A DNA stretch of 64,000 nt, from positions 175,505,121 to 175,569,120 of the forward strand of contig CM061919.1 in assembly GCA_031002005.1 (NCBI GenBank). Direction: 5' to 3'. Every line of letters begins with the position of its first letter. The first letter of the stretch is position 1. The position numbers and the translations under genes are program-made. Under the pieces are notes generated by a model that was given only the letters and a program-made list of their open reading frames with translations, ran no database searches and was not told the origin of the DNA. Shown in pieces: positions 1-11,056 of the stretch. Source of the stretch: Vandiemenella viatica (lineage: Eukaryota > Arthropoda > Insecta > Orthoptera > Morabidae).

Positions 1-402
1 TTCATCCAACGCAGTTACTCATGCCACTGATATTTACAAACTTTCAGGATAGCTAATGAGAACTAAAGAAGGTTCAGTGAAATCCATGATCGTCTTTACA
101 TGTTATGAAGTGCGTTCACAAACTATTCAAGACAGATTTTTTTCCCCTGAGTAGGGGAGGACCCGCAGACCGGTACCACCAACAGGGTGAATTAGTGGGG
201 AGGGTGTCAGCAAACGGACCACACCAGCGGCGGTTGCCTCTGAGACGCCTGAGTGAGCAGATAGCTAGTGGCATGAGTGCGTGACGGTGACACATGTTGA
301 AAACTCAGGGTCGAAAATTTAGCGTCATTTGCAACAGCGTTATTCGATAAAGTTCTGTGCGAAACTGAAAATAAATCCACACACACACAGACTTTTGGTA
401 TG

Positions 403-1480
403 ATGCAGAAGGCCTATAAAGAAGCTATGTCATGTGCAATGGTTCTAATGTGGCACAAGAGGTTCAGTGATGACAGCGAGGACGCTGCAGACGATTTTTT
501 TTTACTTATGGCTTTACGCCTCGTCGACGTCGAGGTAATTAGAGGCGGGATGGGAATGGGGATAAGAAACGGGAATGATTTGGAGTGATTTGGGGACACC
601 ATGGCAAACCCAAATCTGGATGCCCGGACGGGGATTCGAACCGGCGTTCTCCCGAATGCGATGCCAGAACGTTAACCGTTCACCCACAACGCTCAGTTTG
701 CAGAAGATGACCGCGCTTGGAGACCTTCAGTAAGTTGAACTCATAAAAATTTGATGAAAGTCCGTGAACTTTTAAAAACTGAATGTCGTCTTAGTTTTAG
801 ATTACTTGCCGATGAACTGGAATTGGGTCAGACTACGGTTTTCAAGTTAGTAACAAAAGATTTGATGATGAGAAAAGTGTGGGCCAAACTTGTTCCCAAA
901 GTTCTGACGGTTGAACAGGAGGCATGGCACCAGGCTGTCTGCGAAGAAATGTTTGAACGTTTTCAAGCCGATACCAATTTTTTAGATAAAGTGATCACTG
1001 GTGATGAGACCTGGGTCTACGAGTACGATCTTCGAACAAAGCTGCAAAGTGCGGAGTGGCACACCAGCTCATCTCCAAAGCAAGTCACGCGTGAAAAGCG
1101 TACTCATTGTTTTCTATTATGCCACAGGAGTGATCCACAATGAGTTTGTTCCTGGCGGTCAGTGCTCCGCCGTTTGAAGGATTGAGTCCACCGCTCGCAC
1201 CCAGAGATCAAAGACAATTGGGTTCTTCATCACGACAATTCGCCCTCTCACACGTCGCTCGCCGCCGGCGAAGTTTTGGCCAAGTACAACGTGGCAACAC
1301 TGTTGCACCAACCCTACAGCACCGACCTAGCTCCCAGCGACTTCTTTTCGTTCCCCCGTATCAACAGAGATCTGAAAGGGAAGCGATTTGACATGATTCC
1401 AACGGTCCAGGCAGCTTCGACGAGGTCCCTTGACAACAATCCGCGATAAGAGTTCCAGGTAGCCTAAGAACAATGGAAAA
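403..1480 (+). pseudogene. mariner transposase, disrupted
   Basis: Mariner transposases cut and paste their element, using an N-terminal paired helix-turn-helix domain and a DDD catalytic triad. The N-terminal part at 403-494 includes a typical VLMWHKRFSDDSEDAAD segment. It is cut by the SINE and resumes at 698 with the second helix-turn-helix and the long open stretch 751-1143. Visible motifs are GDETWVYEYD (first Asp, about 1003-1032), HHDN (second Asp, about 1228-1239, in another frame) and DLAPSDFF (third Asp, about 1326-1350, again frame-shifted). A C-terminal EFQVA...EQWKKHW lies near 1450-1480 and contains a stop. All three catalytic aspartates can still be read, but no continuous protein is possible. 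Confidence 0.85.
495..697 (-). mobile_element. SINE family A, copy 1 (tRNA-derived)
   Basis: On the minus strand this reads as a tRNA-like head with a B-box GGTTCGAATCC, a body containing a short CGACGTCGACGAGG stretch, and an A-tail (the T run at 495-503). It is flanked by an imperfect 10-bp target duplication, CTGCAGACGA at 485-494 and TTGCAGAAGA at 698-707. It splits the mariner transposase. Copy 2 carries the same SINE at the same place. Other family members lie at 35162, 47251, 53021 and 59839. Confidence 0.85.
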
Positions 1481-2171
1481 AACACTGGTAGGGGTCTTTC
1501 GAAGACTTTTAGTTTGCTGTGAAAAAAAATTTATAAAATTTTTTTGTTCTAAGTCCAGTCTTTAAACTTTGTGAACGCATCTTGTATGGTTATTCCGGTG
1601 ATAATCAGAAACACGAACGAGTTAGAATATCAGCTACAAGACACTGTAAAGATTTTGACTTATATGCTGTTTACATTGCCCCAAATGCTCCAGGAAGAAG
1701 TGCTTTCAAGAGAATGGTGCTCCGAATGGCACCTCGGAATCGTATTATCATATTAAAATCACAATTTTAATTTTAATTTTGATTAAAATAATCAAACTGT
1801 TGACGTGCAGCTCGAAAAAACGAGACATTGAGAGTGGTAGCATGTTGACTAATATTTGTAGCCTATTCGTAACTATTGATTTTCCTGTACATATAGAGCA
1901 AACTGGTATTTATAGATTTAAAATTAACTTTTACTAAGAAAATTCTACTTGATACGCAAATCATCAATCACAAGTCCGTAATGTGTTATCGTATGCGAAA
2001 ATTCAGTCTGTGGCGTTTGTTAAGAGAAGGATTTATACCACCACCTGCTCTGCTTAAGCTGTTAGGCATAAATATGTAGGAAATTACGACAGTAAAGGGA
2101 AATTCGCTCAGTTGCTACTGCAACTATGCTTCGAGAATTCGAGCGTCATCGCATTTGCAGCAAGTACCCTA

Positions 2172-2833
2172 TGTAAGAGGTCATTTTGAAGACCATTACT
2201 ATATTCAGTCGTGGAGCTACTGGCAATCGGCGATCATTGACAATGCTGAGCGTGGTCGAGCATTGACCAGACAGGAATCTGCACGCTTGCAGTCAGCACC
2301 TTAGAGTGCAGTCCCCTTCATAATTGTAGGTCAGCCGAGACGGCTTGGACAGTACAAGTGATGAAGTAGTGTCTTTACTGTCGGGCAGTCGGCGAGAGTA
2401 GTCGAGCATACTTTGATAGCCACCTGTTAGGAGCCTGCCACCCTCCCATGCATCTCGTATCCGGGGCGACCATCTGCCTAATAATTAACTCTTACAGTTC
2501 GCGGCTTAGATAAGTTAGTGATAGTTGGAATCCACTTTGCGGCACGCTATAAACTGTACTACTCCGTGTTATAGGCCAATAAACTGTTCCATTGCAAGTC
2601 TCGCATTATTTCATGTAGCAAGAACTTCATATCAATTTCTAACCTTCGGTCTGTGGCCGTCAAACCACAGTGGTGTCAAACATTAGCCCAAACAGCCCAA
2701 CGGTAAGATTCTAGTGGTGCTGCCAGAAGAACAGAAGAGACGCTTCGAGCAGAACTGTAATTCCCTAAGGTTAGTTCGTCAGCACACCTATCCACACACA
2801 CGCCCACTAGCCTTGGCCAATCAGCCCCTGACA
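2172..2833 (+). repeat. 5' LTR
   Basis: This is a direct repeat of 8416-9096, starting TG and ending CA. It contains an AATAAA polyadenylation signal at 2578-2583. Against the 3' copy it lacks an 18-19 bp stretch near 2205 and differs by a few single-base indels. Those differences indicate that time has passed since insertion. Confidence 0.88.
2578..2583 (+). promoter_or_regulatory. polyadenylation signal in LTR
   Basis: AATAAA in the 5' LTR is matched by AATAAA at 8840-8845 in the 3' LTR. It is the usual hexamer for 3' end formation at the R/U5 region. Confidence 0.5.
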
Positions 2834-2836
2834 AAG

Positions 2837-2854
2837 TGGCGTCATCAGTGGGAT
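2837..2854 (+). other. candidate primer-binding site
   Basis: TGGCGTCATCAGTGGGAT lies three bases inside the 5' LTR. It begins with the TGG expected to pair with the CCA end of a tRNA. The form resembles the TGGTGTCA..GTGGGA sites of Gypsy-like elements. The tRNA was not identified. Confidence 0.5.
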
Positions 2855-2939
2855 TTCGGCGTAGTACCGATGTTTTGTAACATCAGTGTGGATAGAGTCT
2901 GACGAATTAGCAAGAAGTAAGCGATCACCGTCTGAAGAG

Positions 2940-3210
2940 GAAGACGGGGGGTGGCAGGAAGACAGGTGGCTGGGTCAACACATGGCTTGGAAGATGAACG
3001 CGGGAGGCGCGGCGTCAACACGCGGCTGGAGACATCGGACGGCGGGTTGAACGCACGAGCGACGGCGGAGCGCAGCGTGGATCAACACGCGGAGCGGATC
3101 GCGGCGGCGCGAGTCAACACGTTGCTGCAGGAGCCATGGACGATCTTCTGACGTCGACAGCGACGGTGGCGGTGGCGGCGACGACGGCGACGGGAACAAG
3201 ACATTAGGGG
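2940..3210 (+). repeat. GC-rich leader with repeated TCAACAC motifs
   Basis: This block has many CpG dinucleotides inside an otherwise AT-rich element. The motif TCAACAC recurs four times at about 2977, 3015, 3082 and 3113, usually followed by a G-rich ACGCGG-like segment. An open frame (2951-3151, 66 codons) crosses it. It could be a packaging or leader region, or a relic of gag. I cannot tell which. Confidence 0.4.
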
Positions 3211-6200
3211 TGAGTGGACCTCAATTTTTATTGTAACTATGGCAGCGACTAAATCTTCAACAGTTATCAGACATTGAACGCGAGGATCTTGGATTTGGAG
3301 ACGCGGGTGAGCGGAGTTATAATGATGAGTTAAGCGGGGTTGCTTTTTGCTTGTAAAGGCACGTTTTCTGCCAGATATATCTTTAAGTGAGACAAAAATA
3401 TTTTCAGAGGCCATAGCAGCGGCGGTGTTTATGAATAGATTGAAACGAGTTCTCAAGGTAAGTTTAAATTAAGTCTAGAAGGCAGATATTAATGTTAGGA
3501 AACATCCAGATACTACAGAGCGGAGTAGGAAATTTCAAAAGAGATTGCTAGGCAAATACTGGTCAAATTAGTAATGGATGAATTTAAGAATTATGAGAAT
3601 GACTATTACCGGGGAAAAGTGAAACCGGTTGGGCGTCGTGTCAGTGTAAGTGTGGCAGGAAAGCCAATATGTTAAAGTGAAGCGGAATATTTTGCGGTAA
3701 AAGGCGGCAAGGGACCGACCGATCCAGACCCGATATATAAATGTGTGGCGAGTTGCGTCATTTTGGGGGCCAACATTTCTGATAACTCACAGGTACAGCC
3801 CAAGAAGTTAACCTGTTGAGGATGTAGGCGCTCCATTCCACCCATTTGCATTTAAGTAATGCCGGTAACTTGAAGCCGGGACAAGCAGAATGGGGTGGGT
3901 TGTTAGGACTAAAGGCCTGGATTAATGATAAATATTGGGGAAAAGAGAGAGTGATTTCTCTTAGTGGGTTCTGGTGCGCAATTCTTCATTGTTGTAAAGT
4001 TGTTTGCAGAGTGGAAAAATTACCGGTCTAGGCCGGGAAATATTAAAGTGTTAGGGGTATCTACTGCTGGTGTAGTATAAGCTCCTTGGTGTTCAAAGCT
4101 ACCGTTCAGGCGGTTCCTTATTTGAACAGAGCTTACAGTAGGATAAAGGATTATATTTTTGTACAGAAATATGGTGCAGTCATAGACGTGCGAAACGTAC
4201 AGTTGTTAATAGGACTACGCGAGTGGACACTTTCGGCTGACGTTCTAAGACTTCTCACGTGTTCAGGTTGAGGAGCAGACGTGTTCCCACCGCTATACGA
4301 ATACCCATAAGTCAATCGTACGTGCTAACATTGCATAGTATATTCTAAAATCATTCGTGAGATCATCCAAATACCTCTAACGAGAATTTTTGCAGAAGAT
4401 TTATTTGTGTTAAGTGATACGCGCAATGACACGGGACGGGTAGACGCAAGTAGAGTGTATATAAAACGGAAGTATTTGCCACAGCGAAGTAAATGGAATG
4501 GTTGGACTAAAATAGAGTAAATATATAACGACGTATCTGCCACATCAAATTTAACATTTATCGCGATGCACGGAATGGTTGAATTCGACAGGAATGAATA
4601 AAAAACATAATTGCCATATAAAATTAGTAAACGGCTTGTAATCGAACGCGAGTCTGAAGATATGCAAGGACAAAATCCTAAAGTACAGTAACTAGAACGG
4701 AATCGGCGTTCATAATTTTGAAGAATAGGAATAATTTGAAATTATTACGAACATTGTACAACTCTGGTGTTTCAGTTAGCGAAAATATAGCCTCAGTGGC
4801 TTGTCTTTCATGTTTCCACAGTAATAATACGTACTCACGTAATGTAAGGAGTCAAACTGTGTGCCACATGTTAGAAATATCTGGAGCACCAAGTATATTA
4901 AAAAATGGGTGATGTAAAAAAAAAAAATCCGTACAGCGTTGGAAATTGGCGAACTCTGATTGTCTGGGCAACATTATGGTGTACACTCGTCAATCGAGTT
5001 AAACAGGCAAAATACGAGTGCAGTCCTTGGGAAAAGGAGTCATGAACCTTTTCTTATGACACAATACGTACTCAAAAGCCTACCGTCTACTCCATACGTT
5101 TATGGAAACAAACTTACAATGTTACAGACATAACCATTATGTGAACCTCATTAGTCATCAATCCAATCAGTTTACTCACCTAATCATTCAGCCAAACCCA
5201 CATCCATGTTGTATGTCTTTTAAAATCTGTACATTCAAAATAGTTTGGTGAATCAGTTCATATTCGATGTGTATTCGCAGATAAGATTGTAGTATTGGGA
5301 AGTCATCACTGGAGTTTGGTTAGTTAAGAATTAGAAAATTGAGAACTACATATAACGAACAGAAATAAAATGAAATTTCAATCCGAGAGAGACTGGTGAG
5401 TTAGGAGCCAGTAATACGATGTGCAATTCCAAATTAATAATTCATCAGAAGCGGAGAACGTAATCTATAACAAGATATCGGTAAATCAAACAATACTTAT
5501 CTAACATAACAACAACAAAAAAGGGTTTCTGAAGCAAAAAACACTCTTTGTTTGGTTTTAAGTCGATAAGTTTTCGTAAATAACATTTCTTGAAGTATGT
5601 CACTGAATAGAAAAGCTAATCACTTTCTATATAAAAACTACGTACGTGTGCTAACTCCACAAATAATTCTTAGAGCACGTTTTCCTCATTTAAATATCTT
5701 TTGTACTTGTGAGGAGTTTCAGCAGAATGAGATGCCATAAGTGAATAATATGCAAAATATATCAACTTCTTGTCTCTATAACAGCTGTTATATGCAGTGC
5801 AAATGTTTCAGAATTAAGTTTTGACTATTGGTAATTGTTGTATGATATAAGAGCGCGTAAGAGTAACATAACTGTAACGTAAGTAAATCAAACAGCTAAT
5901 AAAAATAAGTCTATAAATAGGAGATAGTGTTAGGAAGTACGGAACTCCACAAAAAATTATAACGGAATAATATTTAAAGGAAAATATCAAGGGTTGTGTG
6001 AATATTCTTCTCATTTCAAAATTGTCACTAATCGGGGTGATTAAACACACAGAGCGTAATTACAGCACAAGTATTGTACTAAGTAAGTCTGATTAGTTGT
6101 TAGATAATAAGCAGATTGCACTACTAAGGAGAATTCATCTATTTGTTCAGACATTAAATTGTAGTATTTACCTTGCATGAGCATCTCAAATTTGAAAATC

Positions 6201-8402
6201 TGTTGCTAGATATTGGAAATTATTTGTACCTTATCAAGTTTTGCAGTGATAAATACTGTCAAACCTAGACTATTGAAAGGTAGTTCACCAATCTAAGGGA
6301 AAAATCGTGTAAATTCTGTATTATCAATAGCAGTTGCATGACATTAGTAACGGACAGACTCACTAAGATGGTAACCAATATGTTTCAAGCTTTACTGGTG
6401 AATCAAAAAATTGCTGTTTCCAGTTAAAGAAATTGTTATATGCAATAACCAAGAAGAGGGTAAACTCAGTAAATCAGAACTTGTATGGAATTCAAACGTC
6501 AAAAGAAGGGAAATACATAACTCACATTATAATCTCCGCAGCCCAGCAACGGCTTAAACCGTTAATAAATTCATTCATATCATATGCGAGAAAGTATATG
6601 TGCTTATGAATTGTATACAGAGACATGGATATTAATTCAACCATAAAATTAAATAATTCGCTGTCGTAGACCCCCATTGAGGCCACCTATCCCCTTTGTC
6701 AAAATTATGTATAGTTTAGTTTTAAGGCAAGATACCGTCGGAAGTGTAATTTTGCAGATAGCTGTTACGGCGAGCGGCAAAGCACGGCCAGTGACGGGCA
6801 GCGTAACCTGATATGCCGACTCAACGGGTGAAACTGCAAGACTGGCACAACGCTCCGAACACATAAGTATCGCAAACAGAACTGTTAATAATTTTAGTGT
6901 AGAACCAATTTAGTAATAAGAACGGGAATCAATCAGTTTGTCACTAAAATATATCAGCAGCATATAACAAATAGTAATTTACAAGTAATATATTTCTTTT
7001 GCACAAAACTTATTTCTGTTCATGGGCCTTATAACCAGCATAGTGGCACAGTCACTTCAAACTAAGCAATTTAAGTATGGAGTTATCCCTACTAAGAAGC
7101 TAACATTACTTTAGTAGACTCATCATACATTATAATTTTCAGAAACTAAAAAAGAAGAAATACCAAATTAGTAAATCAAGACAATTTCGACCCTTGTAAC
7201 GTATTGTCAGCTTAAATTAACGTCTTGATGCTTAGCTAATGCATTTACTAATAAAACAAATGAGATTCAAGCCTTAATATAAGGTTGGAGCAATAGTGAC
7301 TAGTAAAAATAATTAACTGATGTTTTACAAAGTCCTAGAGTATATCTATTGTACTACTACTAATTATAAGCAGGTGGATGAGAGAACCATATGTTAATTT
7401 AATGTTCACACGAGACCTATCTAAGTTTTATCAAACTACTGACGTAAGCGTTGTCTGGTAGACCAAAATCTTTAAAATTGTTAACGTAATCATAGACTCA
7501 TCTAATTCAGGGTAGAGCAATAAGTCAATTGTGGATTACTTTGAATCATACTACTCAGTAAGAACCACAGGTCTTAAGTGTTAAATTAAACGCAGTAATT
7601 TAAGCAACTGTTAAGCACTTGTTCTTTTCATCTAGTTGTCTAACAGTCATGTTTTACAGAAACTTTGCTGGACACTTGTCAAGAGAAATAGTAAGCATAT
7701 ATGTAGGAGAATCCATAATAATTAACTTATTACTTTGTTGTATCCCACCATAGTGACAATTACCTATCTTACGATTCATGCAAGACTTCATACTAGAAAC
7801 ATAATTCTTTCAATTTAAGGCACCCTGAAGAATGCGATAATGTGTAAAATAGTAAACAAAGATTTTATCGATCGTTCCTAAGTTGAATAATTAATTTAAT
7901 CTATCAGAAGCAGTATACCATAGTTCATAATTAGAATACCTTAGAAAGCAGAAAAAAATATTTGCAACTGAGCGAGATGTGATTAAATTTAACCAAGTAT
8001 CGAATCATTATGACGATATTAGTTTTAAGTATGACTTATTGTAATCAGTTTCTACCGGGAAAAATAAGGCAGACAAAACACTGCTAATATCACGATACCA
8101 AACGTTACGCAGATAGTAGTAGCTATGCAGAACTCAAATTAAATGGCACATGTTGAAAATGACCATACCTCATCTACTCCATAAATTATATTTTTTTTTA
8201 ATGTCCTTTTGATGACTGTGTTATTGTTCCTATGTTATAAAATTCTAATTGACTTTGTTTATCTTCAGGCTTGGCCGACCACCTTCAACAGAATTGAAAA
8301 ATAAATATTTAAAATTGTTGCAATATTTTTGTGAGCTTCAAAGTGGAAATCCAACTATGTCGCATTTTGTACTTTCCGGCATTGTGGAAAATGCCTTGTT
8401 CT

Positions 8403-8415
8403 AATGGGGAAGGAG
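8403..8415 (+). other. polypurine tract of the LTR element
   Basis: AATGGGGAAGGAG abuts the TG start of the 3' LTR. This is the usual position of the plus-strand primer in LTR retroelements. Confidence 0.7.
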
Positions 8416-9096
8416 TGTAAGAGGTCATTTTGAAGACCATTACTATTTGGGTAATTATAGGAATATTCAGTCGTGGAGCTACTGGCAATCGGCGATCATT
8501 GACAATGCTGAGCGTGGTCGAGCATTGACCAGACAGGAATCTGCACGCTTGCAGTCAGCACCTTAGAGTGCAGTCCCCTTCATAATTGTAGGTCAGCCGA
8601 GACGGCTTGGACAGTACAAGTGATGAAGTAGGTCTTTACTGTCGGGCAGTCGGCGAGAGTAGTCGAGCATACTTTGATAGCCACCTGTTAGGAGGCCTGC
8701 CACCCTCCCATGCATCTCGTATCCGGGGCGACCATCTGCCTAATAATTAACTCTTACAGTTCGCGGCTTAGATAAGTTAGTGATAGTTGGAATCCACTTT
8801 GCGGCACGCTATAAACTGTACTACTCCGTGTTATAGGCCAATAAACTGTTCCATTGCAAGTCTCGCATTATTTCATGTAGCAAGAACTTCATATCAATTT
8901 CTAACCTTCGGTCTGTGGCCGTCAAACCACAGTGGTGTCAAACATTAGCCCAAACAGCCCAACGGGTAAGATTCTAGTGGTGCTGCCAGAAGAACAGAAG
9001 AGACGCTTCGAGCAGAACTGTAATTCCCTAAGGTTAGTTCGTCAGCACACCTATCCACACACACGCCCACTAGCCTTGGCCAATCAGCCCCTGACA
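8416..9096 (+). repeat. 3' LTR
   Basis: This is a direct repeat of 2172-2833, with the same TG...CA ends and an AATAAA at 8840-8845. The sequence right after it (9097 on) resumes the duplicated unit at the point matching about 62388 in copy 2. Confidence 0.88.
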
Positions 9097-9241
9097 CCAG
9101 TATGTTTTCTGTTCAAAAGCTGAAATACATTTATTTAAAAAACCGTGCGGCATCAGTGAACCTTATATTTCGACCTACATAGTCTTTAACACGATCACGT
9201 GAAGAGAAATCGGGTGTTTTAACTGTTAACGAATATTAGTC

Positions 9242-9388
9242 CACAAACAGTTGCAGCTGGATGTGCCAACGAATTACTCTGATGTTCTATTAGTGGACGA
9301 AGATGTTGACGCTTTCTATTCTCAAAACAATATCCAAAAAGAAAACAAAGAGGTTTCTGTACCAGTAATAAATAATACTAAGCAATAG
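9242..9388 (+). pseudogene. unrecognised ORF remnant ii (49-codon open tail)
   Basis: An open frame of 49 codons ends in TAG at 9386-9388 and includes LQLDVPTNYSDVLLVDEDVD and a lysine/glutamate-rich end. Copy 2 (62536-62682) keeps the same frame, length and stop, with several amino-acid changes but no frameshift. An AG precedes it here (ATATTAG at about 9233-9239), so it could be a last exon or the C-terminus of a decayed protein. I do not recognise the family. The acidic patch VDEDVD is the clearest feature. Confidence 0.35.
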
Positions 9389-9632
9389 TTTGAAAGTCCG
9401 TGGGTGCAGAATAATTAATTTATTTTAATAAAAAATATCTAAAGGTAATGTAAGATTTTTTTTTTAATACGAGTCGTATTTTTTAAGAAAGTACCGTTTT
9501 GTCACACCGTGGCTGCAGCGCTACGGACGGCGTTCCGCGCATGCGCACTGGGTACCTGCATCTCTTGCCTACGCACTGACGCCTTTACAGTCTAATTCTT
9601 CCTTGTTTACGTTGTTCACTGAATTTTTAAGA

Positions 9633-10717
9633 TGCCTCCGATAATCGTCCCGCTGTGAAGTACAGGCTGTTATAAGATTTCTTTGTGCTAAAGGCCTAAA
9701 ACCGATCAATATTCATCGTGAGATCTGTGCAGTTTACGGATAAAACATTATGAATGATGGAATTGTGAGAAAGTAGGTGAGAGCATTTAAAGATGGCGGC
9801 ACAACTGTGCATGATGAACAACTGAGTGGGCGTCCTTCGGTCGTTAATGAAAGTTTGGTGCCGAAAGTGGACAATAAGGTGAGAGAAAACAGACGCTTTA
9901 CGATTTCCTCCTTGTGTGATGACTTTCCTAATATTTCTCGTAGTGTTTTGTATGGCATTGTGACCGAGCACTTGAATTACCGAAAATTGTGCTCACGTTG
10001 GGTACCGAAAATGTTAACGGATGTGCACAAAACCAAACGTTTAGGCAGTGCATTGACTTTCCTTGAGCGGTACCACAACGATGGTGAAGATTTCTTAAGC
10101 CAAATTGTTATGGGCGATGAGACATGGGTGGCCTACGTCACACCTGAATCAAAGCAACAGTCCATGGAATGGCGGCATTCAGATTCACCCAAAAAAATGA
10201 AGTTTCAGCAAACGATTTCTGCCCGGAAAATCATGTGCACGTTTTTTGGGACAGAAAAGTGGTATTGCTAGTGGAATTTCTGCCTCGTAATGAGACAATC
10301 AATGCAGCAGATTACTGTGAGACATTGAACAATCTGCGCCGTTCAATCCAGAACAAAAGACGTGGCAAGTTGAGCAAGGGCATCGTTTTGCTGCATAACA
10401 ATGCCCGTCCACATGTGGCTAATCAGACCAAAGATCTCATCACGTATTTTCGATAGGAAACTCTAGATCATCCTCCGTACAGCCCTGATCTGGCGCCCAG
10501 TGACTACCATCTGTTCCTGCACTTGAAGAAACACCTGGGCGGTCAGCGTCTTGAAGACGATTATGAAGTCAAAACAGTTGTGATGCAGTGGTTAACAAGT
10601 CAGGCGGCAGATTTCTATGAGGAGCGTTTTCAAAAACTGGTACTACGTTATGACAAGTGCCTCAATATTGAAGGGAATTATGTAGAAAAGTGGAGTAAGT
10701 TACAGGCTTTCATGTAA
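9633..10717 (+). pseudogene. mariner transposase 2, catalytic Asp lost
   Basis: A decayed start lies near 9633, and the main frame opens at 9777 with a HDEQLSGRPSVV segment, the usual linker between the two helix-turn-helix domains. Catalytic motifs in order are GDETWVAYV (about 10109-10135), LLHNNARPH (about 10388-10413) and SPDLAPSDYHLF (about 10484-10517). The second motif should read HDN, but here the Asp is Asn, which should abolish catalysis. A frameshift lies near 10265 and an in-frame stop at 10454-10456. The C-terminus runs to the stop near 10715. Confidence 0.88.
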
Positions 10718-11056
10718 AAATAAAATTATTGATATACTAGCTGACCCGGTCACGCGTTGCTGTGACTTACTAATTATAGTACGTTGGATTAATTTTATTC
10801 TAAACTTCCTCAAGAGGTCAAATTAATATTCACTAATAAAGACAAAAACATTGTAGTCGATTTGTAAATTCAAATGTAATTGGTAAAGAGTTACGGAGAG
10901 TTGAAATTAAGGACAAACGACCATAAAAAAATTTAATTTACATTTAATTACAAATTACTTAATTGAAATTATATAAAAATTGATATTTATAAAAAAAATA
11001 TTTTTTATTTATTTATATAAACTGAAATGTCAGTTATATCTTCAGTCATTCTGTTT

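Larger units (their letters stand above)
106..1584 (+). mobile_element. mariner (DD34D) element, copy 1, inactive
   Basis: The element is bounded by TA dinucleotides at 104-105 and 1585-1586, the target duplication typical of Tc1/mariner. The ends are imperfect inverted repeats sharing TGCGTTCACAAA. It encodes a mariner transposase broken by stops, frameshifts and a SINE insertion at 495-697. The orthologous position in copy 2 (59445-60393) holds the same mariner, so it inserted before the unit was duplicated. Confidence 0.85.
56..1770 (+). pseudogene. unrecognised ORF remnant i, interrupted by a mariner
   Basis: An ATG at 56 opens a short frame (MRTKEGSVKS...) that runs into the left TA of the mariner at 104-105. 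The same frame resumes directly after the right TA at 1585-1586 and continues to a stop near 1768-1770. With the mariner and one TA removed the frame is continuous, for roughly 75-80 codons in total. The downstream part includes AVYIAPNAPGRSAF and ends RNRIIILKSQF. The VYIAP...RIIIL pattern is weakly like part of a non-LTR endonuclease, but the expected GDFN is absent. The same segments occur in copy 2. I do not recognise the family. Confidence 0.4.
2834..8402 (+). other. interior of the LTR element, no coding capacity seen
   Basis: The first 400 bases are GC-rich, and the rest, to 8402, is AT-rich with short frames only (the longest about 60-125 codons, none recognisable). I see no zinc knuckle, aspartic protease, YxDD reverse transcriptase, RNase H or integrase motif on either strand. 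A block of A residues occurs at 4915-4927. Confidence 0.6.
2172..9096 (+). mobile_element. LTR retrotransposon without recognisable gag/pol (LARD-like)
   Basis: Two direct repeats of about 660-680 bp that start TGTAAGAGG and end CCCCTGACA frame a 5.6-kb interior. A TGG-starting primer-binding-site candidate lies 3 bp inside the left repeat, and a purine tract directly precedes the right one. The element interrupts the duplicated unit: copy 2 has an unbroken site at about 62380. The interior has no long open frame and no reverse transcriptase, protease or integrase motif that I can see, so it would depend on another element for mobility or is very old. The flanks (CCTA left, CCAG right) do not give a clean target duplication. 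Confidence 0.85.

Noticed and set aside
3082..3456. 124-codon minus-strand frame with arginine- and histidine-rich content
   Set aside because: It is the complement of GC-rich triplet-like sequence in the LTR element leader. The R/H runs come from composition, and no motif or conserved partner exists.
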